Below, piece after piece: positions 33,321-43,662 of a DNA stretch of 64,000 bases. The notes under the pieces were generated by a model. It was not told where the DNA came from and searched no databases. It saw only the letters and a list, made by a program, of their open reading frames with translations. This DNA comes from Rhizaria sp. SCN 62-66 (Eukaryota; Rhizaria, unplaced): the NCBI GenBank assembly GCA_001724265.1, contig MEDY01000007.1:98196-162195 (forward strand), given 5' to 3'. How positions within the stretch are numbered: the stretch's first letter is position 1; every line of letters begins with the position of its first letter. The translations under genes and the position numbers were made by a program.

Positions 33321-33849
33321 GGACACAGACAGCAGACGCTTAAGTGCAGGGATGAAAGCACTGTGGAGTGGGGAAGGGAAGGTGGGGACTGCTGCGAGCC
33401 AGAGTGTTCGTGCGATGGACGCAAAGATGGAATATATGATGTGAGACACATTTCTAAGAGCAAATAATAACAAATTCAATATTTCACAACATATACTTCC
33501 TATGACTTTGGTAACAGACTGTTTGACGATCATATTATGGCTCGCTGAAGGCTTGAAAATCGCATTGCGCGGTCGCGCAGCGTCTCAGCTGCCACCACCA
33601 AAAAGAAAAACGACAACTGCATCAGCACCTACTACAATCTCCTCAGTGCGCGATACAACGGCACAAATCGATTGTTTCAAGTGGATTAATCGGATATAAT
33701 ATAGACAATAAAGCGATCTTTATGAATTCGTGTTTATTATTGCATTCCTGACACATATAGGCCTTCATTGGCCCTCTCAAAGCCGCGAGTGACTGCTGGG
33801 AATCAGTCGTTCAGAACTCGTCTTACAAGCTTTCTGCGTCCCATTGCGC
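33321..33849. promoter_or_regulatory. Tandem spacer upstream of WDR89
   Basis: 529 bp between RNASEH2C (upstream on the minus strand) and WDR89. Next to WDR89 it is purine-rich on the + strand, giving a pyrimidine-rich leader on the coding strand; the rest is AT-rich. No gene seen. Confidence 0.4.
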
Positions 33850-34422
33850 TCAGTCAGTCTCGTGGAAGGCGGCAGCAAGGGGCACAAACTCCCGCATCGC
33901 CTTGTGCACGTACGCCGTGTCGTGTGGGTCCTTGTCCTTGCCCCACGTGTATAGCTCAGTGAAGACGCCGTCAACGTGTGCATTCACGACGCTGGCGCTC
34001 TCCTTGCCCTCCTCCGCGCCCGCAGACGCGCCCGCCAGCCCGCGGCCAGGCAGCCCCGCGGCAGCGGGCGCGCCCTGCTCAAGCACGACGCCGATTGTGT
34101 CCTGGGGCAGCGCGAGCTTGAGTCCCGTGAGCCCGCGGCCGCGCAGCGCAGCCTTGTAGATGGTCTTGTCGTCGGCGTAAGTGACTGTGGACACGTACTC
34201 GGGCGCGTCAGTGGAGATGGAGCGCTCGCGGACAACGTGCGGGGCGGGGCGGAAGAAGGCGGAGACGTTGGCGGGGCCGTCGTGCGAGATGGCGGCGGGG
34301 ATCAGGTGCACTGGTGACTTGCGGAGGCGGCGGAGCTCTTTGGCAGACGACGGGAGAGGGAACGCCACGGGCTGCGAGAGCGCGGAGAGCGCAACATCAT
34401 CGGTCAAGTCAGAGCTACTCAT
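33850..34422 (-). CDS. RNASEH2C: Ribonuclease H2 subunit C
   Basis: A single exon of 190 aa; ends in TGA. The ATG at 34422-34420 (MSSSDLTDDVALSALSQPVA) is the first in frame. The alignment to RNASEH2C is clear in family hallmarks: HLIPAAISHDGPANVSAFFRP, then ALRGRGLTGLKLALPQDTIG VVLEQG in the core beta barrel, and the C-terminal LYTWGKDKDPHDTAYVHKAM helix region. Subunit C pairs with subunit B as a triple-barrel scaffold for the catalytic A subunit, which removes ribonucleotides from DNA in the nucleus. The loop between the core and the C-terminus (Ala/Gly-rich) stands in place of the variable linker. Human RNASEH2C is 164 aa, so length is normal. It diverges from the isopentenyltransferase gene with 242 bp between starts. 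Confidence 0.88.
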   Translation of the reverse strand: MSSSDLTDDVALSALSQPVAFPLPSSAKELRRLRKSPVHLIPAAISHDGPANVSAFFRPAPHVVRERSISTDAPEYVSTVTYADDKTIYKAALRGRGLTGLKLALPQDTIGVVLEQGAPAAAGLPGRGLAGASAGAEEGKESASVVNAHVDGVFTELYTWGKDKDPHDTAYVHKAMREFVPLAAAFHETD

Positions 34423-34664
34423 TGCGGAGAAGCACTGAAGGTGGGTGGCAAAAGAAAACAAAGCACGTTAAAAGCGCATGGAAGGAATGGGAGGAAGTGA
34501 ACAGGCGAAGTGAGAGATTGGGCGCGAAGCGATGAGCACTTGTGTGATACGAAAGAATTACATCGTCAATAGCCGCATAATTTTGTTCATAATCATAAAA
34601 CACAAAATCTCGTTTTTATCTATTATAGTACTCACACAGGTCGCGCTCTTACGGCACAAAAGCC
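34423..34664. promoter_or_regulatory. Divergent promoter, RNASEH2C / tRNA isopentenyltransferase
   Basis: 242 bp. The half next to RNASEH2C is purine-rich on the + strand (pyrimidine leader on its strand); the half next to the + gene is AT-rich. Both promoters must lie here. Confidence 0.4.
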
Positions 34665-37600
34665 ATGTATCGTCTCGGCGCCCGGACTCTCTGGACCTCA
34701 CGGTCCCTGGCGGCCGCAGCCACGGCCCCACCGGCACCCACTCGCGCCCACCCTGCCATCCCCGCGAGCCTGACGCTTTCCATCACGCCGCCTGTGACGG
34801 CTGTGACTGTGCCGCGTCGTGTGGATGCGCTGGCGCGTCGGTACGGGCGGCAGCGCCGACCCAAGGTGGTCGTGCTATCGGGCGGCACCGGCGTCGGCAA
34901 AACGGCTCTTTCACTTCTGCTCGCCGCATCGCTGCCCGGCGGCGGCGAGGTTGTCTCCGCAGACTCGATGCAGGTCTACCAGGGACTCGACATCGGCACC
35001 GCCAAGGCGTCGCGGGACGAGCTGGCCGCGCTGCCGCATCACTTGATCGACATCGTTGCGCCGGGCGGCGACGACTACTCTGCTGCACGCTTCCACCGTG
35101 ACGCGATGACCGCGATTAAGGTTCGTCATAGCTCATTATCTCTACATGTATTTTTGCTGTCTTGATATGTTGGTTCATATTCTGAGTTGTATTGATCTAT
35201 CCATGTTGTATCTTGCTCAGCATCTACGTTTGCTGACTCTGTGACGTCATGTAGGACATCATTGCGCGCGGCAAGACCCCGATCATCGTCGGCGGCACCG
35301 GCCTCTATCTGCAGTGGCTGCTGTTTGGTCTGCCGCGGTCCATGGCAGGACCCGGCACGCGCGCCGAGGACCGCGCCGCCACTGACGCCGCCGTCAACTC
35401 ACTGCTGCAGCTGCTGCCTGAGATGGAGTCGGCCACGGGCAAGCTGCGGAAGCAGCGCAGCGCGCTCACGGTTATTTCGCACGATAACAGCATCAACAAT
35501 AACAATAATAACAATGCACCGGCCGCTTCTACTCAGCAACAGCAACAATCCGCCACGGCAACGCCTCATAGTGAGACTGTGACTGAAACTGCAGCTGAAA
35601 CCGTGACTGAGACTGCGCCAGCGTCTGCGACTGAGACTGAGGCACAGCAGAGCGGTGATGACCTCTCGCGCTGGCACGCGGCCCTCGCCTCTACGGGCTG
35701 GTCCCCCGCCGTTCTCGCCTGGATCGACTCGCTCCGCATCCGCAACGACCGCTACCGACTCACAAAGGCGTTGTAGCACTGCGTGCGCACTGGCGGCGCG
35801 TTCGTTCCCGACGCGTTCCGCGCGCAGACCACGCAGCGCGGGGCGGGCGTCAGCGCGCTGCGGCGTGGGGAAGGCCCGCTCGACGCTGTCGAGTGGAGCC
35901 CCGAGGCGCTTACATCGGCGAAGGGGGAAGCGGGCGCGAGCGGGGATGCGGATGTGCGGCGCTGGGTCAGTGGGCAAGGCATTGTGAGTACTGGGGTGAC
36001 CGTGACTAAGATGCTCCGTCCGAAGCAAAGTCAGTTTGTGCAACAGCAAAACAAGTCAAATGCTCGCAACGCCTCCGCTGCACGCACAGTTGACGACTGG
36101 CTTGATGCCGGCCTGCCCTTGCGTTCCCACGCTAGCGCGGACACTGTCGCGCACGTGAACACGAACAGTCCCGTCAGCAACGCGCTCGCTGCTGATGATA
36201 ACGATGGCGACGATGACGCCGCGGGCCTCGTGCACTTCGCTGACCCGCGCCTGTTCTACCTGCGCCTCCCGCGGCCGCTGCACTCGCGCATCGTCGACCT
36301 GCGCTGCGAGGCCATGCTCACCGCGGGCCTCCTGCAGGAGACTCTCCTGCACTCGAGTCCCACCGCGCCGGGCACCGCGGGGGGCGCGCTCCCGGCCGGG
36401 TCGGCGCGCGCCAAGTCGATCGGCTACGCGCAGGCGCTGGGGTTCTTCGAGAGCAAGGTCGCCCTGGACGCCCTCGCGGGGCTAAGTAGTCCTGATGTAA
36501 GTACCTCGTCGCCCAGTGTAAGCAATAGCTCGAGTGACGCCTCTGATATGAGTGAGCCGGGTGCCAAGCTCATGGGGGCTGAAGGAAGCAATGATTTTAG
36601 GCTCACGAACGCTGTCTGGGCTGGACTCTATGTCTCACCTCGATCGCAAACTCCGTCTCTAGAGACCGACTTGGGCAACACCTCACCGTCGCAGTTGCAG
36701 TCACTGCAGTACCGTCCCCCTGCCCCCGCACCCGTGCTCCAGCTCTTTGGCCGCTTTCTGGGCGAGTTCCAGCGCGGCACGCGCGCGCTGGCCCGCAAGC
36801 AGGCGGCGTGGGTGCGCGCGAGTCACGTGTTCTACGAGCTCGACGTGCCCGTCTCGGCCGCGGGGTTCCTGGAGGCCGTCGGCGAGTACGACGCGCGGGA
36901 GGAGCGCGCGGCGCAGGACCGCAAAGATCGCGAGAAAAAGAGCAGCAAAAAGAAGAACGGCAACAAAACAGCAAGTGATGATGCCAACGATATCGCTGCA
37001 ACTGTTGCCACTCTGAACAGCTGTTCTGTTTCCGCGAGCAGCGCTGCCTACAACGCCGCTGTCGCCGCTGTCGCCGCCGGCTGCAGCGGCCTCCCGTCGA
37101 TCTGTCCGCTCTCCCCGTGCGCGTGCGCCGCGACCCCCGCCCGGCGCCGCGCGGCCCGCGCCGCCGCGCTGGCCGAGGCGGCGTTGTGCCCTCCGTCGCA
37201 CGTGCCGCTAGACGTGCTGGCGCTGTCGCACCCGGACTTCGCGGCGGAGCACAAGGCGGCGCTGCGGCGCGCGGCCGGGGAGGTGGCCGACAGCGTGGCG
37301 ATGCGGCAGGGCGCGTGGTGGGACAGCGTGATGCCCGCCAAGGCGAGGCTCGAGGGCAGGGAGTGGGGGGCCGAGTGGGGCCACGACTCAATCAACAGCG
37401 ACACTAACAACTCGACCATGAACAGTAGCGAACAGAACGGTAGCAACGAGGAGAGTGAGTCGAGCCTCCCTGTGAGTGCGGTAGCAGCGAACTCCGCTCC
37501 CAAACGTGCAAAGAAGAGCGCGCTTGACCAGGAAATGAAGACGTACATCCCGATCCCGCTTGTGTACACGGAGAAAGACGTTATCATCGGTCTCCGTGGT

Positions 37601-38014
37601 GCGCAGTTGCCGTTCAAGACGCAGGCTAAGGTGGCCGCGACGCCAGCGACAGCTCCTGTGTTTGCCGCAGCGGCAGCGGCGCTGACAGCGAACGATGAGA
37701 GCATCGCTGATCTTGCTCGTGATCCTTCTGCGAATGTTGACAGTAGCTTTACCGACGCGGCCGTGACAACGGACAACGACGCTGTTTCGGCTGCCACGAA
37801 CAATTACGCAACTAGCACTGCTGTCAGCCGTGGCGCCTCTATCGCCGACCATATGTCTGCCTCAGAGACACTGTCGGGCGAGGCTAGCCAGTTGATGCGT
37901 GAGGTCAAGGTTTTGTGGACCACTCTCAACGCTAAAGCGAAAGCCAAGGTTACTACTAACAACGCTAACAACAACAGCAACGTTAGCAATGAAGTCAGCA
38001 AGCCACTAATGTAA
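34665..38014 (+). CDS. tRNA dimethylallyltransferase (IPT/MiaA/TRIT1 family), enlarged
   Basis: Exons 34665-35120 and 35255-38014 (phase 0; donor GTTCGT, acceptor TGTAG) give 1071 aa if TAG at 35774-35776 is decoded; ends in TAA. The enzyme adds dimethylallyl to A37 of tRNAs reading UNN codons. Residues 1-50 are Arg/Ala/Thr-rich and may target an organelle. Motifs: P-loop SGGTGVGKT (72-80), [54 protein letters not shown] then TAG then [43 protein letters not shown] and [19 protein letters not shown]. Large low-complexity insertions separate them: Asn/Gln/Thr-rich before the TAG, Ser-rich and Ala-rich later. The C-terminal 450 residues match nothing I know and show no obvious Matrin zinc finger. 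About three times the usual bacterial MiaA length. Confidence 0.9.
35774..35776 (+). other. In-frame TAG in IPT active-site helix
   Basis: The frame reads [22 protein letters not shown]. In MiaA/IPT proteins this helix is typically RALEV or RALEI followed by a TGK-like turn, and human TRIT1 has Gln at the position. The downstream frame continues with conserved IPT motifs to TAA at 38012-38014. The base after TAG is C. Confidence 0.9.
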
Positions 38015-38757
38015 CACAAAGATACTTTAGATTTAATAACTCGTTATTTAGACACCTTATTTATTAATATTCGTCGAGAAAGGCATATACAGTCTGGAAA
38101 ATTGCTGAAACAAAAGAAGATTGTGTGTATTATTGTTCACGAGTGCGTGTTGCAGATGAAACAAGACACTTGCACTCACTTTCAGTTCCACAAACACGTA
38201 TAGCTTCAAAACAAACAAAAATGAAGTGATATGCGAAAGCACAGTGCAATCACACGCACACGTTGTGCGTTATTGCTGCTGTCACAGTCGCATTCACTCT
38301 TGTTGTCGCGCGCGCGACTCAGGTGAAGACCACGAAATGTACATGTTGAGACAAAGAGACAGGAACTAAAGAGAGATGTGCACAATAGTAAAGATTAAAA
38401 TGTAAAGACAAGTTGCGAAAAGCTGAGAGATGATAAGTGAGCAAAAGAATAAGGAACAAAACTGACGAATATAAGATTAATACACTGGTAGCTGAGGTAA
38501 TATTAAGAAACAAACATGCCTACGTACATGCTGCATAGTACAACACCGTCTTTCATACAAAACGTCGGTAAATAAACACTAGAGATAAAGGTATAGCAAC
38601 GAACAAATCCAATACTATTTTGAAAAAATATGATGTTTGGCAGTTAAAAACTCGTATGATGATAAACCGTTAACAGAAACAAACGACAGTTTCGTAACAC
38701 AGGAAATCACAAAATGACGGTCTCACTGCGTTTATCATGCGCACTCAGTCACTCCAA
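38015..38757. other. Convergent 3' spacer
   Basis: 743 bp, strongly AT-rich, between convergent genes. Several AATAAA-type sites occur, for example near 38571. No gene seen. Confidence 0.5.
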
Positions 38758-41700
38758 TCACTCGCCGCGAGTGACCTTGGCGTCGTATGCGGAGTAGGGG
38801 TCCATGGGCGCAACCTCAGCGCCGCCAAGCCTCCACTTGGGGTTGAAGCGTTTGTAGGCCTGGATGGTGAGCACAGCCGCGACCACCGTAATCATGGCCA
38901 GCAGCATCCCCATGCACACGGCGAGCGACACCGCGGGGGCGAGTTTGTCGCACGCCGCCGTGCGCGCCTGGATCCACAGCGGCTGCGTCAGCGCGCAGTC
39001 GAGCTGTCCGCCCACGGCCGCGAGCGCTCTCTCCGCGCTGGCTTCGGTCGCAGTGATGCCCTTGAGCTGCGCCGCGAAGGCCGCCGTGGGCGTGAGCGTG
39101 GGGACCGAGGACAGCGCGGTGACGATGGCGCTGGCGTTGATGCCCTGCGCCTGCAGCAGCGCGGCAGGCGCGAGAAGAGCGTCCACCACGGCGGGCGCGG
39201 CGCCGTCGCACTCGAGCAGGTACGATATCGCAGCCGGCACGTCGACGTCGCTCGTGAGACCCAGGAACGGGAAGTCGGCGGCCTTGAACGTGACGTCGCC
39301 CAGCGCGGTCTGGATGTGCGTCACAGGCACGTCGCAGTGGTCCGCGGCCACGGCGGCAAGGGGCAGCTCGACCGCGGAGAGCGCAAAGAGGAGGATGGCG
39401 CACGCGACGAGCGAGTGGCCGGCCAACATCGTGAGGCGCGGCCACTCGAGGAAGTACGACATCGCGGCGATAAAGGCGAGGATAAAGGGCATGAGCACGA
39501 GCACGTTCATGAAAAGCAGGCGCGTGCCGTCCCACTGGTCCGCGTCGTCCTTGATGTCCTCGCGCGTGTCAGTGTAGCTCGCGTACGTCTTCTCCACCGA
39601 GTCGCGGCGTGGGGCGACAGACCGCAACAGCCCGGCCGACAGGGCCTGGCGCCGCGCCAGCAGCGCGTGAGGCACCGCGGCCGCCAGGTCGAGGTACGCG
39701 GCCAGCTGCACGCGCGTCACCGTCGCCAGCGGCGCGCCCTTGACGGCGCTCGCGCTCGCGCTGGCGGCGGCGGCGTCGCGGATGTCCGTGAGCCGCGCGG
39801 CGCGGTCGGCCGCGGACTCGGCCTCGAGCGCGGCCGCGTCGGCGGGCGCGTCGGTGACGGGCGTCGAAGTGGCCAGCGAGGCCGGGTCCGCGTCTGCCTG
39901 CGCCAGCGCGTAGTCGTTGCTGTCGGCGAGCACGGCGAAGGCCTTAAGCCCCGGGGACGAGGCCGCCCCGAAGACCGGGGCCGCCGCGGCCTCCAAGTCG
40001 GTCAGCGCGGTGCCCAGCGGAGCCGCGTCGGAGAACGCGTACATGTCCACGCAGTCCGGAAACGGCGTCGTGTCGGACGCAGAGCTGGACGCGGTGGCGC
40101 CGAGCAGGCCCGTGTCGAGCACAGCCACGGCAGCGGCCTCGGCCGCGGACGCAGCGGTGGCGAACGCGGTCAGCTTGGCGCCCGCGGCCACGCCCGCCGC
40201 GGCGACGGCCTCGAGCGCAGCAGTACTTGCACTCGCGCCGGAAGACGTCGAGGAGTACGGCAGCGTGACGGGGGACGGGTATGAGGCCTGAACGGATGTC
40301 TTGGCGCTGTCGATGGCGGTGACGGTGGCGTTGGCCTGCGAGACCGCGGTGGCGAGTCCCGCGGCGACGGCCTCGAGCGCAGTGGCCGAGGGCACTGTGA
40401 GCAGACCGACGGGATACGATAGCTGCGACACCGCCGTCGTGATGGCGGTCACGACCGAGGCGGCAAAGCCACCCGAGGACACGAACACGGCGTCCGCCAG
40501 CGCCAGCGCGGTCTGCGTCGACGACACGGCCACGGCGAGCGCCGGCGCGCGCTCGTAGACGGAGCTGTAGGGCGCGGCGATGCCGTTGGCGTAATCGGTG
40601 ATGCCCGCGAACGCGGCCGCCAGCGCATTCTCGGCCGCCGTGGCCGCCGTGGTCGCCGTGGCGAGGTCAGCCTGCAGCGAGGCCGCGAGCAGAAACAGCT
40701 GCGATGACGCGCCCAGCGTCGAGCTGACGCTGACCGTGCTGTTGGGGCTCGTGTCGACGAGCTGTGTGATGGCGAGCGCGATCGTGAGCGCCTGCGACGC
40801 GGCGTCCTCGGCCGCGGTCAGCGCGGTCTCCGCCGCGGACAGCGTCGCAAAGCCGGCGGCGTCGAGCGCGGCGAGCTCGGCGGTCGCCGCGGCAGCCGCG
40901 TCGCTGGCGTCCGCGGCGGCGGGCGACGGCAGCGGCAGCACCGTGGACACGGCGCTGGCGAGCGCCACGGCCTCCGTCCCGGCGGCGTCGGCCGTGGCCT
41001 GGAGCGAAGAGATGCCGGACGCCGCGGCGACGCGCGCGGCGTAGTCGCCGCCGGTCAGCGCCGACGCGGCGGGCGCGGGCAGCGCGGCGGCGAGCGTGTG
41101 CAGCGAGGCCGCGGCAGGGTAAGCGGCGGGGAAGCACGCCGCGTCGGACAGTGCGGCTGCGGCGGCGAGAATGTCGTTCTCGATCGTGTCTGCGTCGGGC
41201 GCGGGGGTGCCAGTGAGGTAGTCCGACGCGGTGGCGATGCGGGCGAGCGACGCCGAGAGCATGGCCAGCTGTGAGCGCGTGGCCGTGGCGGTCGACGTGA
41301 CGGACGCGAGCAGCATGCGCAGAGCTGCCACGGCGGAGCGCGCGGCAGAGGCGGCGGACGCGGCAGCCGCGTAGTCGGGCGCAGCGGTCGTCGCGGCCGA
41401 GATGGCGGCGGTCAGCGCGGCGGAGGCGGCGACGGTGACGGCCTTGAAGGCGCGAAGCTGGGCGCCGAAGAAGGTCGTCGTAACAGTCTCTTTGACGGGG
41501 TCCGTAGCGGTGCCTGCGCCGAGCCCGTCGCTGCCGGTGAGCCCAGTGTTGACGTCGCGCGCGACGGGGCGCACCGTGGCCTCGAGCAGGTCCAAGTATC
41601 CCGCCGGGTCGGTATAGTTGTTCGCCGCCACGGCCGCCGCGGACGCCGCGACTCTCGTGCCGCGGGCGGCCGGGAGCAGCGCGAGGTGGGCGAGAATCAG

Positions 41701-43662
41701 CGGGGTAACTGTGCGCAGGTAGTCGAGGTCCTGGTCCGCGGCGGCCTTGTTGATCTCGTCGCTGTACTGCTGCAGCGCCGCGACCGACAGCACGCCCGTG
41801 CTCACGCTCGAGCTCGACGAAGAGCTCTCTGTGAACGACGCCAAGATGGTGTTGGTCGCGCGCAGCGCCGCGTCCGCCGTCACGGCCCCGCGGGCGACTG
41901 CGGCGGCGTGGGCCGTCACGGTCGCGCCCTTCCCCGAGGCCGCGGAGGAGCTGTTGAGGGCCAGTGGGACGGACTCGACCGCGGTGAGACTGGAGCCGCT
42001 GGCCGATGAGACGGCAGTGGCGGTCACATACACAGCGCCGGCGCCGAGCGCGTTGTAGTAGTTGGCGGCCTCCCAGACCACTGCCACGTCGGCGGCCGTC
42101 GTCGCCGAGGTCGGGACGGTCTCGAGCGCGGCGCCCGCAGCGGAGACCGCGCTCGCCGCGGCCGCCAGCGCGGGTAGCGCCGTGTCGCGCGTGGCGTGCG
42201 CGAGGGCGAGCGCCTCAGCGGCGCGCGGAGCGTGGCCGAAGCTGCGCGCCGTGCCGCCGCTCTCGACGTCCTGCGTGTCAGTCAGCACTGCGAGCGCGGC
42301 CGCGGCCGTCGCGGCGGACGGTGACAGCACGGCGGTCGCGGCGAGCGGGTGTGCCACGGCCTCCAACTGCTGCAGCGCGGGCGTGGCCGTCTGCAGACAG
42401 CTCCCCCAGTCGGCGATCACGGCCGCCGCGGCGGTGACAGCGGCGGCGGCGACGGCGTCGTCGTCGGCCGGGTCGGGCGCCGTCGCGTTGGACGTGGGCG
42501 CGGCGGGCAGCGCGGAGACCGCGGTGGCGAGCGAGTCCGCTAGCGTCGTCGCGCGGTCCCCGGTCTCGGCCAGCGTCGTGAGCAGCGGCGAGAAGGCGCG
42601 GTAGTAGCTCATGACCGAGTCGGAGCTGTCATACACGTCGTCGATGGCGCGCGAGAGGTCGACGTTGGCGGTCCACGCGAAGGCGCAGATGGTGCACATG
42701 CCACCCGCCAGCACCAGCAGCGTAATCGTATAGCCGCGGGCGGCGCAGAGCGAATGGTAGCGCGTGGCGTGGTTCTTGCCGCCCGTGCCGCAGGCGCGCA
42801 TGACGCAGAAGACAAACCAGAAGATGCAGAGGGCGCCCGCGACCACGAGGTTGACGAGCCACATGGTGCCCAGCGAGCCGAAGTACGGGTCGCGCATCAG
42901 GCCCGAGAAGGTCCACGTAACCTCAGAGAGCGGGCGCGAGATGTGGTGGCGGCTCAAAGTGACCTCCGTCGTGTTCGTCGTGTCGGTGTCAGCGGTGTCG
43001 GAGTCCGCGGTTGTGCCGGTGCTGTCCGAGTCCGACGATGGGGATTCCGACGAGGTGGGTAGCACGGGGGAGCGCGCGAGCGAGCGGACCAGCTTGACGG
43101 CGCCGCTGCCGGGAGCGGAGATGTCGCTGACCCAGCGGGACGTGAGCGCAGCCGAGTCGCGCAGGTCGAGCGGGGAGAAGGCGACGCTGGCGGCGGCCGC
43201 GGACTGGGGATGAGGCGCCTGCGAGCTGCTGGAGCGAGAGCGCATGAGCAGGAAAGAGCTCTCAGCGGTAGCGTTTACCTCAGCGTCATCGTCAGGGTGG
43301 TATGCGGGGGAGTGCAGCGCTGTCGTGGTGAACAGAGATGACTTGTTGAAGTTCGCCGCTGCAGTTAAAAGAGGAGGCGGGGGGCGGACAGTCGCAGTCG
43401 CTGTGGCGGCGACTGCGGTCACAAACGCGGTGCCGGGAACGCAAAACGCGCTGCCGGGGACAGAAGGGTCCGCGGAGATGCAGTGGCGAGCGACAGCGGC
43501 GGAGGCAGAGGCAGCGGAAGAGGCGGCGGCGGAGGCAGCAGCAGTCTCGAGGAAGAGAGGGCTGTGCGCAGAGGCAGCGACTGCAAGTACGAACAACACA
43601 GACAAACCGAGAAGCAGACCAGCGGCAATAAACCGCGGTCGTGGGGACATGCACGAAGGCAT
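38758..43662 (-). CDS. Five-TM prominin/tweety-like membrane protein
   Basis: A single exon of about 1634 aa from the ATG at 43662 (a second ATG at 43650 is also possible); ends in TGA. Signal peptide is residues 1-35 (FIAAGLLLGLSVLFVLAVAA). After an Ala/Ser/Thr-rich ectodomain come TM1 (about 264-291, MWLVNLVVAGALCIFWFVFC), a short basic Cys-containing loop, and TM2 (about 306-328). A roughly 1050-residue extracellular region made almost wholly of Ala-rich helices follows, then TM3 (about 1381-1404), TM4 (about 1412-1437), a second loop of about 140 residues with Cys (DHCDVP, ECDGAAP, QLDCAL) and TM5 (about 1577-1601), with a short tail ending RFNPKWRLGG and beyond. This order (outside N-terminus, 5 TM, two large outer loops) is that of prominins, with the first loop greatly expanded. 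The call is topological; sequence identity is not established. Prominins organise membrane protrusions. Confidence 0.65.
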   Translation of the reverse strand: MPSCMSPRPRFIAAGLLLGLSVLFVLAVAASAHSPLFLETAAASAAASSAASASAAVARHCISADPSVPGSAFCVPGTAFVTAVAATATATVRPPPPLLTAAANFNKSSLFTTTALHSPAYHPDDDAEVNATAESSFLLMRSRSSSSQAPHPQSAAAASVAFSPLDLRDSAALTSRWVSDISAPGSGAVKLVRSLARSPVLPTSSESPSSDSDSTGTTADSDTADTDTTNTTEVTLSRHHISRPLSEVTWTFSGLMRDPYFGSLGTMWLVNLVVAGALCIFWFVFCVMRACGTGGKNHATRYHSLCAARGYTITLLVLAGGMCTICAFAWTANVDLSRAIDDVYDSSDSVMSYYRAFSPLLTTLAETGDRATTLADSLATAVSALPAAPTSNATAPDPADDDAVAAAAVTAAAAVIADWGSCLQTATPALQQLEAVAHPLAATAVLSPSAATAAAALAVLTDTQDVESGGTARSFGHAPRAAEALALAHATRDTALPALAAAASAVSAAGAALETVPTSATTAADVAVVWEAANYYNALGAGAVYVTATAVSSASGSSLTAVESVPLALNSSSAASGKGATVTAHAAAVARGAVTADAALRATNTILASFTESSSSSSSVSTGVLSVAALQQYSDEINKAAADQDLDYLRTVTPLILAHLALLPAARGTRVAASAAAVAANNYTDPAGYLDLLEATVRPVARDVNTGLTGSDGLGAGTATDPVKETVTTTFFGAQLRAFKAVTVAASAALTAAISAATTAAPDYAAAASAASAARSAVAALRMLLASVTSTATATRSQLAMLSASLARIATASDYLTGTPAPDADTIENDILAAAAALSDAACFPAAYPAAASLHTLAAALPAPAASALTGGDYAARVAAASGISSLQATADAAGTEAVALASAVSTVLPLPSPAAADASDAAAAATAELAALDAAGFATLSAAETALTAAEDAASQALTIALAITQLVDTSPNSTVSVSSTLGASSQLFLLAASLQADLATATTAATAAENALAAAFAGITDYANGIAAPYSSVYERAPALAVAVSSTQTALALADAVFVSSGGFAASVVTAITTAVSQLSYPVGLLTVPSATALEAVAAGLATAVSQANATVTAIDSAKTSVQASYPSPVTLPYSSTSSGASASTAALEAVAAAGVAAGAKLTAFATAASAAEAAAVAVLDTGLLGATASSSASDTTPFPDCVDMYAFSDAAPLGTALTDLEAAAAPVFGAASSPGLKAFAVLADSNDYALAQADADPASLATSTPVTDAPADAAALEAESAADRAARLTDIRDAAAASASASAVKGAPLATVTRVQLAAYLDLAAAVPHALLARRQALSAGLLRSVAPRRDSVEKTYASYTDTREDIKDDADQWDGTRLLFMNVLVLMPFILAFIAAMSYFLEWPRLTMLAGHSLVACAILLFALSAVELPLAAVAADHCDVPVTHIQTALGDVTFKAADFPFLGLTSDVDVPAAISYLLECDGAAPAVVDALLAPAALLQAQGINASAIVTALSSVPTLTPTAAFAAQLKGITATEASAERALAAVGGQLDCALTQPLWIQARTAACDKLAPAVSLAVCMGMLLAMITVVAAVLTIQAYKRFNPKWRLGGAEVAPMDPYSAYDAKVTRGE

